64,000 bases of DNA from DASZHJ01 sp035541215 (GTDB taxonomy: Bacteria > Pseudomonadota > Alphaproteobacteria > ATCC43930 > CGMCC-115725), in assembly GCA_035541215.1 (NCBI GenBank), contig DATKNV010000206.1, positions 47,449-111,448 on the forward strand, read 5' to 3'. Made by a program: the position numbers and the translations under genes. Within the stretch, counting starts at the first letter, position 1; each line of letters begins with the position of its first letter. The notes under the pieces were generated by a model. It made no database searches and was not told the DNA's origin. It worked only from the letters and a program-made list of their open reading frames with translations. Of this stretch, positions 36,226-44,582 are shown piece by piece.

Positions 36226-37095
36226 GTGCAAAGCCATCGCCAGCCATCCGCCGCGTTTCGCCTGCGTCCGCTCGAGGGCGGGCTCGGGGCCGAGGTGCTG
36301 GGTCTGCAGGTCGCGGACGTCGATGACGTGACCTTTCCGGCAATTTACTCCGCTTTCCTGACACACCAGCTGCTGCTGTTCCGGGGGCAGATTCTCCCGC
36401 CCGCCGCTCAGGTCGTCTTCGCCCGCCGCTTCGGCGAGGTGCAGGTGCACGTGATGGACCAGTATCACGCGAGCGAGCATCCGGAGCTCTACACCCTCTC
36501 GAATCTGGATGCGTCCGGCCGGCCCAGCGGCAAGCATCCCGACCGCGGCACCATGGCCTGGCACACGGACGGATCCTGGCGCCGCAACACGGGCCAGGCG
36601 ACCATGCTCTATGCGGAGCAGATTCCAGCGAGCGGCGGCGGGACGAGCTTTGCCGACATGTACTCGGCCTACGAGGCGCTCGATCCCGCCGAGCGGGCGC
36701 GGCTCGCGACGCTGCGTGCGGTCCACAATCTCAACTTCTCGCGCAACCGCCGGCACGGCGAGGAGCCGATGACGAAGGCGCAGCGCGCGGCCGTGCCGCC
36801 GGTCGCCCATCCCGTGATCCGCATCCACCCGGAGACCGGACGCAAATGCGTCTTCCTCGGGGATCACGCCGAGACCATCGAAGGGATGGACTATGCCGCG
36901 GCGCGCGCCTTCATCGACGCCTTGAACGAGCGCATCGTCGCGGCCGCGCGCACCTATACGCATCGCTGGCGCCCCGGCGACTTCATGGTCTGGGACAACC
37001 GCTGCCTGCTGCACAAGGCCGAGAGCTACGACACCGCCCGCGAGCCCCGCGTCATCCGCCGCTGCACCATCCTCGGCGAGGTGCCGGCGGGATAG
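36226..37095 (+). CDS. TauD/TfdA-family 2-oxoglutarate dioxygenase
   Basis: The 289-residue protein has the iron-binding HxD in MAWHTDGSW (H113, D115) and the distal His in CLLHKAESYD (H263), followed by an Arg-rich 2-oxoglutarate site (RVIRRC). TauD-family enzymes hydroxylate sulfonates, phenoxyacetates and many other acids. The GTG start at 36226 is preceded by GCGAGGGG. It is a single gene between a divergent protease and a convergent zinc alcohol dehydrogenase. A second, more TfdA-like member is at 44.6 kb. Substrate unknown. Confidence 0.87.
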   Translation: MQSHRQPSAAFRLRPLEGGLGAEVLGLQVADVDDVTFPAIYSAFLTHQLLLFRGQILPPAAQVVFARRFGEVQVHVMDQYHASEHPELYTLSNLDASGRPSGKHPDRGTMAWHTDGSWRRNTGQATMLYAEQIPASGGGTSFADMYSAYEALDPAERARLATLRAVHNLNFSRNRRHGEEPMTKAQRAAVPPVAHPVIRIHPETGRKCVFLGDHAETIEGMDYAAARAFIDALNERIVAAARTYTHRWRPGDFMVWDNRCLLHKAESYDTAREPRVIRRCTILGEVPAG

Positions 37096-37110
37096 GCCGG
37101 GCGCGAGCCC

Positions 37111-38208
37111 TCAATCGAAGGTGAGCACGGTGCGCGCGACCTCGCCGGCCTTCATCGCACGGAACGCCTCGTTGATGTCGCCGAGCTTACCGCGCTTCGT
37201 GACCATCTCGTCGAGCATCAGCCGGCCCTGCCGGTAGAAATCGAGATAGAGCGGGATGTCTGTGCGGAAGCGGTTGGAGCCCATCCGCGAGGTCTGGATG
37301 CGGCATTCCGGACGGATCGCCATCCACGGAAACGAGATCTCCGCATCCGGCGGCAGCACGCCGACGATGGTGGCGGTGCCGCGGATCGCGAGGCTCTCGA
37401 TCGCCTGCCGCACCAGCGTAGCGGTGCCGACGGCCTCGAAGGCGTGATCGACGCCGGCACCGCCGGTGAGCGCGCGGATGCGCTTCACGGGATCGTCCTC
37501 GGCGCCGTTCACGATGTGCGTGGCGCCCACGCGGCGCGCCATCTCGAGCTTCCCGGGGAAGACATCGACGCCGATGATCTGGCGCGCGCCGCCGATGCGC
37601 GCTCCCTGAATGATCGACAAGCCGACGCCGCCGCAGCCGAAGACCGCGACGGACTGTCCCGCCTGGAGCCCCGAGCTCCTGAGCGCCGCTCCCACGCCCG
37701 TCAGCACGCCGCAGCCCACGAGCGCCGCCCGGTCGAGCGGCAGCTCCGGGTCTATGCGCACCACGGAATTCTCGTGCAGCAGCATGCGCTCGGCATAGCT
37801 CGAGACGCCCAGGAATTGCCGGAAGGGCTCCCTTCCTTGCGAGAGCCGCGGCTTATCCGATTCGGGCCGTGTGACGATGCCGCCCGTGCAGAGATTAGGG
37901 TGGCCCGAGAGGCATTGAGCGCAGTTCCCGCAGAAGCCCGAGAGGCAGGCGACGACGTGATCGCCGGGGCGCACCGCGGTCACCTCGGCGCCCACGGCCT
38001 CGACGATCCCGGCGCCCTCGTGTCCCAGGACCATCGGCCGGTCGAGCGGAAAGCGGCCGAGCCCGTCGACGACGTGGAGGTCGCTGTGGCAGACGCCGGT
38101 CGCGACGGTGCGCACGAGCACCTCGCGCGCCCGCGGCTTGTCGAGCTCCACCGTCTCGATGGTGAGGGGCTCGTGCACTTTGCGAAAGACGGCGGCTTTG
38201 ACTTCCAT
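37111..38208 (-). CDS. zinc-dependent alcohol dehydrogenase
   Basis: A 365-residue medium-chain dehydrogenase. The catalytic zinc site is in GVCHSDLHVVDG and LGHEGAG, and the structural zinc lobe is CLSGFCGNCAQCLSGH with a fourth Cys in NLC. The NAD fold begins at AVFGCGGVGLSIIQGARIGG. The closest pattern is the class III/benzyl-alcohol-like ADH group that oxidises alcohols or S-hydroxymethyl thiols. ATG 38208 follows AGCGAGG; an upstream in-frame start would add 50 low-complexity residues. It is convergent with the TauD gene. Confidence 0.9.
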   Translation of the reverse strand: MEVKAAVFRKVHEPLTIETVELDKPRAREVLVRTVATGVCHSDLHVVDGLGRFPLDRPMVLGHEGAGIVEAVGAEVTAVRPGDHVVACLSGFCGNCAQCLSGHPNLCTGGIVTRPESDKPRLSQGREPFRQFLGVSSYAERMLLHENSVVRIDPELPLDRAALVGCGVLTGVGAALRSSGLQAGQSVAVFGCGGVGLSIIQGARIGGARQIIGVDVFPGKLEMARRVGATHIVNGAEDDPVKRIRALTGGAGVDHAFEAVGTATLVRQAIESLAIRGTATIVGVLPPDAEISFPWMAIRPECRIQTSRMGSNRFRTDIPLYLDFYRQGRLMLDEMVTKRGKLGDINEAFRAMKAGEVARTVLTFD

Positions 38209-38290
38209 GTCGGCCTCGCTGCGCAGTTTCCTGGGCCGAGCATAGCATGGCTCGCCGCCGCGCGCTCCGCGCCCACGATCGCTCCCCGGC

Positions 38291-39211
38291 TCAGTATTTC
38301 GAGGGCACGTAGAGCTCGGGCGGGAGCACCTTGCGCTCGTATTCGGGATCGAAGACACGGTCGGGGAGGGAGATGCTCTCGTGCGGTACTTCCTCGTAGG
38401 GCACTTTAGAGAGTAGGTGGTCGATGCAATTGAGGCGCGCCCGCTTCTTGTCGTTGGCCTCGACGATGTACCAGGGCGCCTCCGGGATGTTCGTGCGCGC
38501 GAAAGTGTCCTCCTTGGCCTTGGTGTAGGCCTCCCAGCGGATGCGGGATTGCAGGTCCATCGGCGAGAGCTTCCATTGCTTCAGGGGATCGTGGATGCGC
38601 ATGAGGAAGCGTAGCTGCTGCTCCTGGTCGGTGATGGAGAACCAGTACTTGATGAGCCGGATTCCCGATCGGACGAGCATGCGCTCGAATTCGGGAACGT
38701 CGTGGAAGAACTGCTCGACCTCGTTCTCGGAGGCGAAGCCCATGACGCGCTCGACGCCCGAGCGGTTGTACCAGGAGCGGTCGAAGAGCACGATCTCGCC
38801 GCCCACCGGGAGGTGCGGGACATAGCGCTGGAAGTACCACTGCGACCTCTCGCGCTCCGTCGGCGCGGGGAGCGCGACGACACGGCAGATCCGCGGGTTC
38901 AAGCGCTGCGTGATGCGCTTGATCACGCCGCCCTTGCCCGCGCTGTCGCGGCCCTCGAAGATCACGACGAGCTTCTCCTTGCGATGGGCGATCCAGTCCT
39001 GGAGCTTGATGAGTTCGGCCTGGAGCTTGAGGAGGGCCCGGAAATAATCGGCGCGCGGCATCGCCACGGGATGCGCCTTGCGGTAGATCTTGCGCAGCTC
39101 CGTCGAGAGCGCGGGCTCCGAGAGCTCGAGCTCGAAATCCTCGTCGATTGAGTCCGCGATCTCGGCCTCTAGCCAATCGCGTGCATCGCCTTGGGTTTCC
39201 GGCGTGCTCAT
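38291..39211 (-). CDS. ppk2: polyphosphate kinase 2 (PPK2)
   Basis: The 306-residue protein transfers phosphate between polyphosphate and nucleotides. It has the PPK2 Walker A GRDSAGKGG (87-95), Walker B LFDRSWYNRSGVERVMG (142-158) and the lid-like RFLMRIHDPLKQWKLS segment, and is a single-domain (class I-like) enzyme. ATG 39211 follows GAGGAGGAGC. It lies between the ADH gene and the divergent class V aminotransferase and seems to be transcribed on its own. Confidence 0.95.
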   Translation of the reverse strand: MSTPETQGDARDWLEAEIADSIDEDFELELSEPALSTELRKIYRKAHPVAMPRADYFRALLKLQAELIKLQDWIAHRKEKLVVIFEGRDSAGKGGVIKRITQRLNPRICRVVALPAPTERERSQWYFQRYVPHLPVGGEIVLFDRSWYNRSGVERVMGFASENEVEQFFHDVPEFERMLVRSGIRLIKYWFSITDQEQQLRFLMRIHDPLKQWKLSPMDLQSRIRWEAYTKAKEDTFARTNIPEAPWYIVEANDKKRARLNCIDHLLSKVPYEEVPHESISLPDRVFDPEYERKVLPPELYVPSKY

Positions 39212-39432
39212 GCTCCTCCTCCTCTTCCGGTCGTAAATTCGGCGGCCCGCGGGCGCGAAGCTCCGATGGCGGCATTTATTGCACTTCGGCGACTGCAAGG
39301 ACGTGAAGGTTTTCTTACGAGGCCCAGGCGCGCCGCGGCCCAGATGGGACGACTGCGGAAGCGGGCTGCGACTGTTGTTGCCGTTCGGAACATGGCACCA
39401 TCGGCCGGCATTGGCTCACGGGGAGACTTTAC

Positions 39433-40635
39433 ATGAGTGGCGGGGCCGACCGCACCGATCCCATGGCGCTCGACGTATCGTCGCTCAGGGCGGAGACGCC
39501 CGGCGTCGCCAATGTGCTCCACTTCAACAACGCCGGCGCGGCCCTGCCGCCACGGCCCGTCCTCGACGCGGTGATGCGTCACCTCGAGCGCGAGGCCGCC
39601 ATCGGCGGCTACGAGGCCGCGGCCGAGGCGGCGGATCGCATGGCGGATTTCTACGACGCCGTCGCCACGCTGATCGGCGCCGAGCGCGACGAGATCGCCT
39701 TCATCGAGAGCGCCACGCGCGCCTGGGACATGGCGTTCTACGCGGTTCCCTTCCGGGCGGGCGACCGCGTCGTCACCGCGCGGGCGGAGTACCTCTCGAA
39801 CTATCTCGCCTTCCTCCAGATGAAGGCGCGCGCGGCGATCGAGATCGACGTCGTCGACAACGACGCCTCCGGCCAGCTCGACCTCGCCGCGCTCGAGCGC
39901 GCGATCGGCCCCCGCACGAAGCTCATTGCGATCACGCACGTGCCTACGCAAGGCGGGCTCGTCAATCCCGCCGCCGAGGTCGGCCGCATCGCCGCGCGCC
40001 ACGGCATCCTCTATCTCCTCGATGCTTGCCAGTCGGTCGGCCAGCTCGCGATCGATGTGCGGCGGATCGGCTGCCACATGCTGTCGGGCACGGGACGCAA
40101 ATATCTCCGCGGACCTCGCGGCACCGGCTTCCTCTATGTCGCGCGCGACACCATCGGGATGCTGGAGCCGCCCTTCATCGATCTCGAGGCCGCCTCCTGG
40201 GCCGAGAAGGGCGGGTATTCCCTCCGCGGCGACGCGCGCCGGTTCGAGAACTGGGAGCGCTTCGTCGCGGGCCAGATCGGGCTCGGCGTGGCCGCGCGCT
40301 ACGCGATAGGGCTCGGCGTGGAGGCGATCGAGGCACGGGTGAAAGCGCTCGCGGCGTTGCTGCGCCGGGAGCTCGCGAGGCTCCCCGGCGTCGGCGTGCA
40401 CGATCTCGGCGCCGAGAAGTGCGGGATCGTCAGCTTCCTCAAGGAGGGAGAGGAGCCCGGCAGGATGCGCCTGCGGCTGCGCGCCATGGGCATCAACGTC
40501 CACGACTCCCGCTCGCCGCGCGCCCCCGCGCTCGACCTCCCCATCCGCGGTCTCGACGCGCTCGTCCGCGCGAGCGTGCACTATTACAACGACGAGTCCG
40601 AGGTGGAGCGCTTCGCTCGGGCCGTGGCGGGCTAG
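39433..40635 (+). CDS. class V aminotransferase-fold PLP enzyme
   Basis: A 400-residue PLP enzyme with the class V pattern: HFNNAGAALPP near the N-terminus, ATRAWDMAF, an Asp in YLLDACQSVGQL that contacts the pyridine nitrogen, and the Schiff-base lysine in SGTGRKYLRGPRG. The family covers cysteine desulfurases, isopenicillin-epimerase-like and EgtE-type lyases, and aminotransferases. No Cys-containing persulfide loop is visible, so it is probably not an IscS/SufS desulfurase. It is transcribed alone, divergently from ppk2. The exact reaction cannot be called. Confidence 0.85.
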   Translation: MSGGADRTDPMALDVSSLRAETPGVANVLHFNNAGAALPPRPVLDAVMRHLEREAAIGGYEAAAEAADRMADFYDAVATLIGAERDEIAFIESATRAWDMAFYAVPFRAGDRVVTARAEYLSNYLAFLQMKARAAIEIDVVDNDASGQLDLAALERAIGPRTKLIAITHVPTQGGLVNPAAEVGRIAARHGILYLLDACQSVGQLAIDVRRIGCHMLSGTGRKYLRGPRGTGFLYVARDTIGMLEPPFIDLEAASWAEKGGYSLRGDARRFENWERFVAGQIGLGVAARYAIGLGVEAIEARVKALAALLRRELARLPGVGVHDLGAEKCGIVSFLKEGEEPGRMRLRLRAMGINVHDSRSPRAPALDLPIRGLDALVRASVHYYNDESEVERFARAVAG

Positions 40636-40656
40636 CCCGCCGGTCGGGCGATCGCG

Positions 40657-41055
40657 CTAGACGCCGCGCTTGCGAGGCTGGCTGCGCGTTAGGGCGCCGG
40701 CATCCCAAGCATGCCGCGGCGCGGCGTAGAGCCCGAGATCGCGGCTGCCGTCGGTATCCCGCATCTTCTCCGTGACGCGGGTCAGTACCTCTTTGAATCG
40801 GGCGCGCGGTATGTAGACGCTGTGCGTCTGGCCCGCCGTGTCCGTCAGCGTAATCGGGCCGACGAAGTCCTTCTTGCGCGCCCGTCTTGCCGCGGTCTCG
40901 ACGAGGCAATCGCGCTCGAGCGCGAGGAGCGCGACGGCGAGGTCCGCGTTTTTCGCGGCAAGCCGCCGGAAGCCGTCTCCCGCGAGCAAGAATTGCGCCC
41001 AGCCCGCGAGAGCGGCGAGTGTGAGCGCGATCACGAGAAGCGTCAGCCAGCTCAT
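40657..41055 (-). CDS. small protein with one N-terminal membrane helix, unknown
   Basis: The 132-residue protein begins MSWLTLLVIALTLAALAGWAQF, a single membrane helix, followed by a helical region and a soluble C-terminal part with VGPITLTDTAGQTHSVYI. No family is recognised. ATG 41055 is the start that puts the helix at the N-terminus; the upstream in-frame extension is Arg-rich and lies in intergenic-type DNA. It shares a 282-base intergenic region and a CtrA box with the divergent EAL gene. Confidence 0.65.
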   Translation of the reverse strand: MSWLTLLVIALTLAALAGWAQFLLAGDGFRRLAAKNADLAVALLALERDCLVETAARRARKKDFVGPITLTDTAGQTHSVYIPRARFKEVLTRVTEKMRDTDGSRDLGLYAAPRHAWDAGALTRSQPRKRGV

Positions 41056-41164
41056 TCTTCGGACCCGCCAATTCCCAGCAATCGAACGAGAAGGTGCGGA
41101 CCGTCGTAATTTTGCGCGTCCCGCCATTTCCTGCGGCCTGAGCGCGCGGCCTCTCAAGGAATCG

Positions 41165-41180
41165 TTAAGCTCGGGTTAAC
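41165..41180. promoter_or_regulatory. full CtrA-type box, TTAA-N7-TTAAC
   Basis: TTAAGCTCGGGTTAAC matches the CtrA consensus TTAA-N7-TTAA(C) exactly. A further half-site TTAAC is at 41199-41203. TTAA is rare in this GC-rich DNA. The box is about 158 bases upstream of the EAL gene and 110 bases upstream of the small membrane-protein gene. Confidence 0.6.
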
Positions 41181-41337
41181 GTCAACGCGACAACGGGGTT
41201 AACGCCGGAAAATCGCAGGTGATTTTCATAAAAATCCCGCATGGCCCCGGCCGCGCGTGACGGCGGCGCGCGCGGCCTCGAGGCGGCGAAGGATGGGGTA
41301 ATCGGATGCTAATCATTCGCACCTACCGTCGCCATTC

Positions 41338-43026
41338 ATGCGCGGGATGGCGTTGCAAAAAACCAATACCGACGCCGTCGGCGACTTTCGCGCTGACCGG
41401 GACCGGTTCGCCGCCTTCGCCTTGTCGACGGCCGACCTCCTGATCGAGATCGGCGGCGATCGGCGCATCGCCTATGCCGCGGGCGCGGCGCGAGCCTTGA
41501 CCGGCCGCGACGCGCGCCAGCTCGTCGGCAGCTCCTTTCGCGAGCTCTTCGCCGAGCCGCATCGGGCCTTCGCGCAGACGCTGCTGCGCCGGGTGCGGCG
41601 CGACCAGCGCATGGAGCCCGTCAAAGCGGAGTTCGACCGCGCGGGCGGCGCAGTGAGCGTGGTGCTCAAGGGCTGCTGTCTGCCGGAGCGGCCCAACACC
41701 TGCTATTTCACCGCGACCCGGTCCGTGGACCTTCCGCCCGACGACATCGGGGAGCGCGACGAGGACACCGGCCTGCTCACGGGGCCCGCCTTTCAAAAGG
41801 CCGCCGCCGCCGCGCTCAGGAATGGAGCGCACGGCAATCTCACGCTTACCCTCCTCGACGTCGCGGGGATCGAGGAGCTGCGCGGCGAGGGCGGGGAGGG
41901 CGCGGTCGCGGGTTTGCTCGGCGAGATCGGCGATTTTCTTGCTTCGCATGCCGTCGACGGGGCGAGCGCCGGGCGCATCGCAGCGGACCGGTTTGCCGTG
42001 CTCCAGGATGCCGCCGAGCCCGAGGATCTCGAGGGTGGGATCGCGCGCCTTTCCGCTGCGCGCGACGGCGCCGCGCGGCACCTCTCCGTCAAGCAGCAGG
42101 CCGTGCCGCTCGCCGCAGCCGGGCTCACGCCGGCAGACGCCGAGAAGGCGCTCGCCTACACGCTCGGCCAATTCGCAGCCGGCGGCGGAACCATCCGCTC
42201 TCTCGCCGACGGCTTCCGCGAGCTCGTGGCCGCCACGGTCGAACGCATGTCGCAGATGCGCCGCTCGATCGACGGGGACCGCCTCGGCATCGTGTTTCAG
42301 CCCGTGGTCGGCCTCGAAGACCGCCAGCTTCATCACTACGAGGTGCTCTCGCGCTTCGAGGAGGGGCGGTCGCCCGCGGAGCTCGTGCAATTCGCCGAGA
42401 GCGTCGGCATGATCGAGGAGCTGGACCTCACGGTCACCCAGCGCACGCTCGCCTTCATGGACGGTTGGCGCGAGGGTCCGGAGCTGAGGCTTGCCGTGAA
42501 CCTCTCCGGCCGCTCGCTTGCAAGCGACGCCTTCATCGCCGCGCTCGAGGCGCTGCTGAAGCCGCGCCCGGATCGGAGCCGGCTGCTCTTCGAGATCACG
42601 GAGACGACGGAGATGGCCGACCTGCCGCGGGCCGAGCGCATCGTCCAGGCGCTGCGGAGCGCGGGACACAAGGTCTGCCTCGACGATTTCGGCGCGGGCG
42701 CGGCCTCCTTTCCCTATTTGCAGGCGCTCACCATCGATTTCGTCAAGATCGACGGAGCCTATGTGAGCCGGATGCTCGAGACCATGCGCGACCACGCGAT
42801 CCTCAAGGCAATGGTGGGATTGTGCGGCGAGATCGGAACCGCGACGATCGCGGAGATGATCGAGACCGAGGCCCAGGTCCAGCGCCTCGCCCAGCTCGGC
42901 GTCACCTACGGCCAGGGGTATCTCTTCGGGCGGCCCGCTCCCTCCCCGGCGACCTCCGGGCGCAAGATCCCGCCGAAGACCTCGGTCTTCGCCCGGCGCA
43001 AAGGCTTCATCACGACTTGGGGCTAG
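41338..43026 (+). CDS. PAS, degenerate GGDEF and EAL protein (c-di-GMP phosphodiesterase)
   Basis: In the 562-residue protein, residues about 24-125 form a PAS-like sensor and about 140-245 a GGDEF domain whose active motif is replaced by IAADRFAVL, so no cyclase activity is expected. The EAL domain (about 305-535) keeps the catalytic residues: E335 in YEVLSRF, N389 in VNLSGRS, E419 in LLFEIT, D449 and D450 in LDDFGAG, K470 in FVKIDG, E506 in TIAEMIE and Q526 in GQGYLFGRP. It should hydrolyse c-di-GMP. The stop codon TAG lies in the first CTAGAG of a palindromic repeat element, and a CtrA box is upstream. Confidence 0.9.
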   Translation: MRGMALQKTNTDAVGDFRADRDRFAAFALSTADLLIEIGGDRRIAYAAGAARALTGRDARQLVGSSFRELFAEPHRAFAQTLLRRVRRDQRMEPVKAEFDRAGGAVSVVLKGCCLPERPNTCYFTATRSVDLPPDDIGERDEDTGLLTGPAFQKAAAAALRNGAHGNLTLTLLDVAGIEELRGEGGEGAVAGLLGEIGDFLASHAVDGASAGRIAADRFAVLQDAAEPEDLEGGIARLSAARDGAARHLSVKQQAVPLAAAGLTPADAEKALAYTLGQFAAGGGTIRSLADGFRELVAATVERMSQMRRSIDGDRLGIVFQPVVGLEDRQLHHYEVLSRFEEGRSPAELVQFAESVGMIEELDLTVTQRTLAFMDGWREGPELRLAVNLSGRSLASDAFIAALEALLKPRPDRSRLLFEITETTEMADLPRAERIVQALRSAGHKVCLDDFGAGAASFPYLQALTIDFVKIDGAYVSRMLETMRDHAILKAMVGLCGEIGTATIAEMIETEAQVQRLAQLGVTYGQGYLFGRPAPSPATSGRKIPPKTSVFARRKGFITTWG

Positions 43027-43130
43027 AGCATTGCCAGGCGAAGTGGACGCCGGTTCACCGTGGGCAATGCGACAAAATCAATGAATCTAGAGCGTGATCC
43101 GATTCAACTTAATCGGATCACGCTCTAGAG
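43023..43130. repeat. composite palindromic repeat element
   Basis: The element contains two inverted repeats in tandem. The first has arms GCATTGCC (43028-43035) and GGCAATGC (43063-43070). The second is a perfect 18-bp stem (43087-43104 and 43111-43128) with a 6-base loop. Each begins with CTAGAG. From memory this matches a dispersed intergenic repeat type common in Rhizobiales and related alphaproteobacteria. No T-run follows, so it is not a classical terminator. Confidence 0.8.
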
Positions 43131-43188
43131 GGCGGCCTTCCGCGCGCCGCAAATGACTCGCCAGCCGGTTCCCCGCTAAGCTCGCTCG

Positions 43189-43593
43189 ATGCCGCTGCAT
43201 TCTCGGGCCGGTGGACAGTCGAAGGGGCGGGCCTCGCCGAGGCAGGCCAGGCTCTTCCTGCGGCTCGACCTCCCCGCGGGCGTCCGCCTCGGGCCCGGCA
43301 AGATACGTCTCCTCGAGGAGATCGCCGCCCGCGGCTCCATCAGTGCCGCCGGCCGCGCGATGAAGATGTCCTATCGCAGGGCCTGGCTGCTCGCCGACGA
43401 TCTCAACGCGTCCTTTCGCGAGCCGTTGATCACGACGCGTCTCGGCGGCGCGGGCGGCGGGAAGGCCAGCCTTACGCCCCTCGGCCGATCCGTGATCCGC
43501 GCCTATCGCCGCATAGAGCAGGAAGCGCAGCGGTTCTTCCTCAAGCGCTCGTCGACGCTGCTCGCCCGGCTGCGGGCGTCGCGGGAGCGATAG
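43189..43593 (+). CDS. ModE-like single-domain winged-helix regulator
   Basis: The 134-residue protein is essentially the ModE N-terminal winged helix: LGPGKIRLLEEIAARGSISAAGRAM (helix-turn-helix), then MSYRRAWLL and the wing. It lacks the two C-terminal Mop domains that bind molybdate in full ModE (about 260 residues). It is convergent with modA, 8 bases away, and a perfect Mo-box lies upstream of modA, so it is the likely ModE-box binder. How it would sense molybdate without Mop domains is not clear. Such truncated versions exist in other proteobacteria. Confidence 0.85.
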   Translation: MPLHSRAGGQSKGRASPRQARLFLRLDLPAGVRLGPGKIRLLEEIAARGSISAAGRAMKMSYRRAWLLADDLNASFREPLITTRLGGAGGGKASLTPLGRSVIRAYRRIEQEAQRFFLKRSSTLLARLRASRER

Positions 43594-43601
43594 CCGCGCT
43601 C

Positions 43602-44375
43602 TCAGGGCCGGAAGGTGAATCCTTGCCGCTCGAAGAACGGCCGTGCGCGGTCGGACTTCAGGAATTCGAAGAACGCGGCGGCCGCGGGGTCGTTGCTCCC
43701 CGCGACCACGGCGGCGGGATAGAGGATCGGGGGATGGGTGTCCTCCGGAAATGTCGCGACGATGCGGACACCCTTGTCGACGGCGGCATCGGTCGCATAG
43801 ACGATGCCCAGCGGCGCCTCGCGGCGCGACACCAGGAAGAGCGCGGCACGGACGTCCTCCGCGGGCGCCACCTTCGCCGCGACCTGCTGCCAAACGCCGA
43901 GCTTCTCGAGGGCTGCCTTGCCGTATTTACCCGCGGGAACGGAGGCCGGATCGGCCATGGCGAGCCGCCCGTCTCCCAGCAGCTGCGCGAGCGGGAAGCC
44001 CGGTCCGATATCGGTTTTCACGGTGCTGTCCGCGGGCGCGATCAAGACCAGCCGGTTCCCGAGCAGCACGAGACGCGTCTCCGGCTTGATGAGATTGCGC
44101 TGCTGCAGATAGCTCATCCAGTCGAGGTCCGCGGAAATGAAGAGATCGGCTGGCGCGCCGTTCTCGATCTGCTTCGCAAGCGTGGGGCTCGCGGCATAGG
44201 AGGCCACGGCCTTGGTGCCGCCTTCCCGCTGATAGGCCGCAATCGCATCGTCGAGCGCGTTTTTGAGGCTCGCGGCCGCGAATATCAGGATATCCTTGGC
44301 GCCGGCTGCCGGCGCAAGCACGAGCTGCAAGGCGACGGCGGCGGCGATGAGCCAGAATCTTCGTGCACGGTGCAT
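43602..44375 (-). CDS. modA: molybdate ABC transporter substrate-binding protein
   Basis: The 257-residue protein has a signal peptide ending near GAAGAKD and the ModA pattern LIFAAASLKNALD, SYAASPTLAKQIENGAPADLFISAD and DPASVPAGKYGKAAL. It binds molybdate or tungstate in the periplasm. The modB and modC genes are absent from the neighbourhood, so the permease and ATPase must be encoded elsewhere. A Mo-box 14 bases upstream of the start indicates repression by a ModE-type protein when molybdate is plentiful. Confidence 0.95.
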   Translation of the reverse strand: MHRARRFWLIAAAVALQLVLAPAAGAKDILIFAAASLKNALDDAIAAYQREGGTKAVASYAASPTLAKQIENGAPADLFISADLDWMSYLQQRNLIKPETRLVLLGNRLVLIAPADSTVKTDIGPGFPLAQLLGDGRLAMADPASVPAGKYGKAALEKLGVWQQVAAKVAPAEDVRAALFLVSRREAPLGIVYATDAAVDKGVRIVATFPEDTHPPILYPAAVVAGSNDPAAAAFFEFLKSDRARPFFERQGFTFRP

Positions 44376-44388
44376 GTTGTGCCTCCAG

Positions 44389-44412
44389 CGTTATATATAA
44401 CCGTATATAACG
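44389..44412. promoter_or_regulatory. perfect Mo-box (ModE operator) upstream of modA
   Basis: CGTTATATA (44389-44397) and TATATAACG (44404-44412) form a perfect 9-bp inverted repeat with a 6-base spacer, matching the ModE consensus. It lies 14 bases from the modA start, where binding would block transcription. Confidence 0.9.
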
Positions 44413-44582
44413 CCTGGGCCAAGCCGGCTCCGATGCCGTCTCCGTGATCGCTCGCGGCCGCGGGCCCGCGCGAGGTAGGACCGGCGACCGAGCGGCTAGG
44501 TTGTCGCGGCGTGGGGCGTCGAGGCCGGCGCGGAGCTTCCTTCTTTCCCGCGCAGCAACCGGTGCGCTAAGCTAGCGACGCC

